Shown here: in pieces, positions 63,996-64,000 of the stretch | Layout: the number at the start of each line of letters is the position of its first letter | How positions within the stretch are numbered: the first letter of the stretch is position 1 | NCBI GenBank assembly: GCA_016713035.1 | Contig: JADJPW010000001.1 | Location: forward strand, 806,001 to 870,000 | From: Verrucomicrobiaceae bacterium | GTDB taxonomy: Bacteria > Verrucomicrobiota > Verrucomicrobiia > Verrucomicrobiales > Verrucomicrobiaceae | DNA length: 64,000 bases | Direction: 5' to 3' | Translations under genes and position numbers: made by a program | The notes under the pieces: generated by a model | Database searches by the model: none | Told to the model about the DNA's origin: nothing | The model's input: the letters and a program-made list of their open reading frames with translations, nothing else

Positions 63996-64000
63996 AGGGA

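Noticed and set aside
1..64000. CRISPR arrays, prophage modules or toxin-antitoxin pairs
   Set aside because: No regularly spaced repeats, phage structural genes or recognisable toxin-antitoxin pairs were found on either strand.

Overview
The window (64 kb, GC-rich, no plasmid or phage backbone) looks like a chromosomal segment of a Verrucomicrobiota bacterium. Pointers are a PEP-CTERM surface protein with autotransporter-type beta-strand repeats, ThuA and sialate-O-acetylesterase enzymes, an SrpI-type encapsulin with its cysteine desulfurase, a GspG-like pseudopilin, and short dispersed intergenic repeats of the kind common in this group. The phylum is an inference from gene content, not from a marker gene.

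Layout. 1-8.2 kb: L,D-transpeptidase (5' end outside the window), rhodanese, FtsX-like permease, glutaredoxin, DHDPS-like aldolase, frameshifted parA, cmk-aroA, xseA. 8.3-12 kb: tRNA-Ser, secreted prolyl oligopeptidase, an IS1380-type transposase remnant. 12-19 kb: a sulfate uptake operon on the minus strand (outer-membrane channel, sulfate-binding protein, cysK, a deacylase, cysT, cysW, cysA). 19-23 kb: two secreted carbohydrate-type enzymes and a CNNM/CBS membrane protein. 23-28 kb: a sulfur nanocompartment operon (HTH protein, SrpI encapsulin, cargo cysteine desulfurase, rhodanese, serine acetyltransferase). 28-33 kb: an Rrf2 regulator, a YezD-like small protein and a giant PEP-CTERM surface protein. 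33-38 kb: ArsR/CobW pair, rhodanese remnant, dispersed repeats and an intact IS1380-family element. 38-45 kb: nuoF, lysA, tRNA-Lys, a transglutaminase-like protein, a lipoprotein, tRNA-Ala, ThuA, a lysozyme-like lipoprotein. 45-52.6 kb: one very large gene, FHA domain + coiled coil + GrpE-like C-terminus. 52.6-64 kb: a minus-strand exopolysaccharide or O-antigen cluster (fcl, gmd, glycosyltransferases, asnB-like, second gmd, FkbM methyltransferase).

How it fits together. From 12 to 33 kb most genes serve sulfur: sulfate crosses the outer membrane by a dedicated channel, is bound by Sbp and imported by CysTWA. CysE and CysK make cysteine, and an encapsulated desulfurase may store its sulfur. 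An Rrf2 regulator with a Cys cluster probably controls this. The same 26-bp sequence lies upstream of the regulator gene and of the channel/sulfate operon. A structured leader of about 200 nt, with compensatory base changes, precedes both the channel gene and the giant surface protein gene. The mature channel, sulfate-binding protein and surface protein contain no cysteine or methionine, as expected of proteins made in bulk under sulfur starvation.

Caution: six genes carry seven frameshifts, several in homopolymers or short repeats. I read these mainly as uncorrected indels in the assembly and annotate the genes across them.
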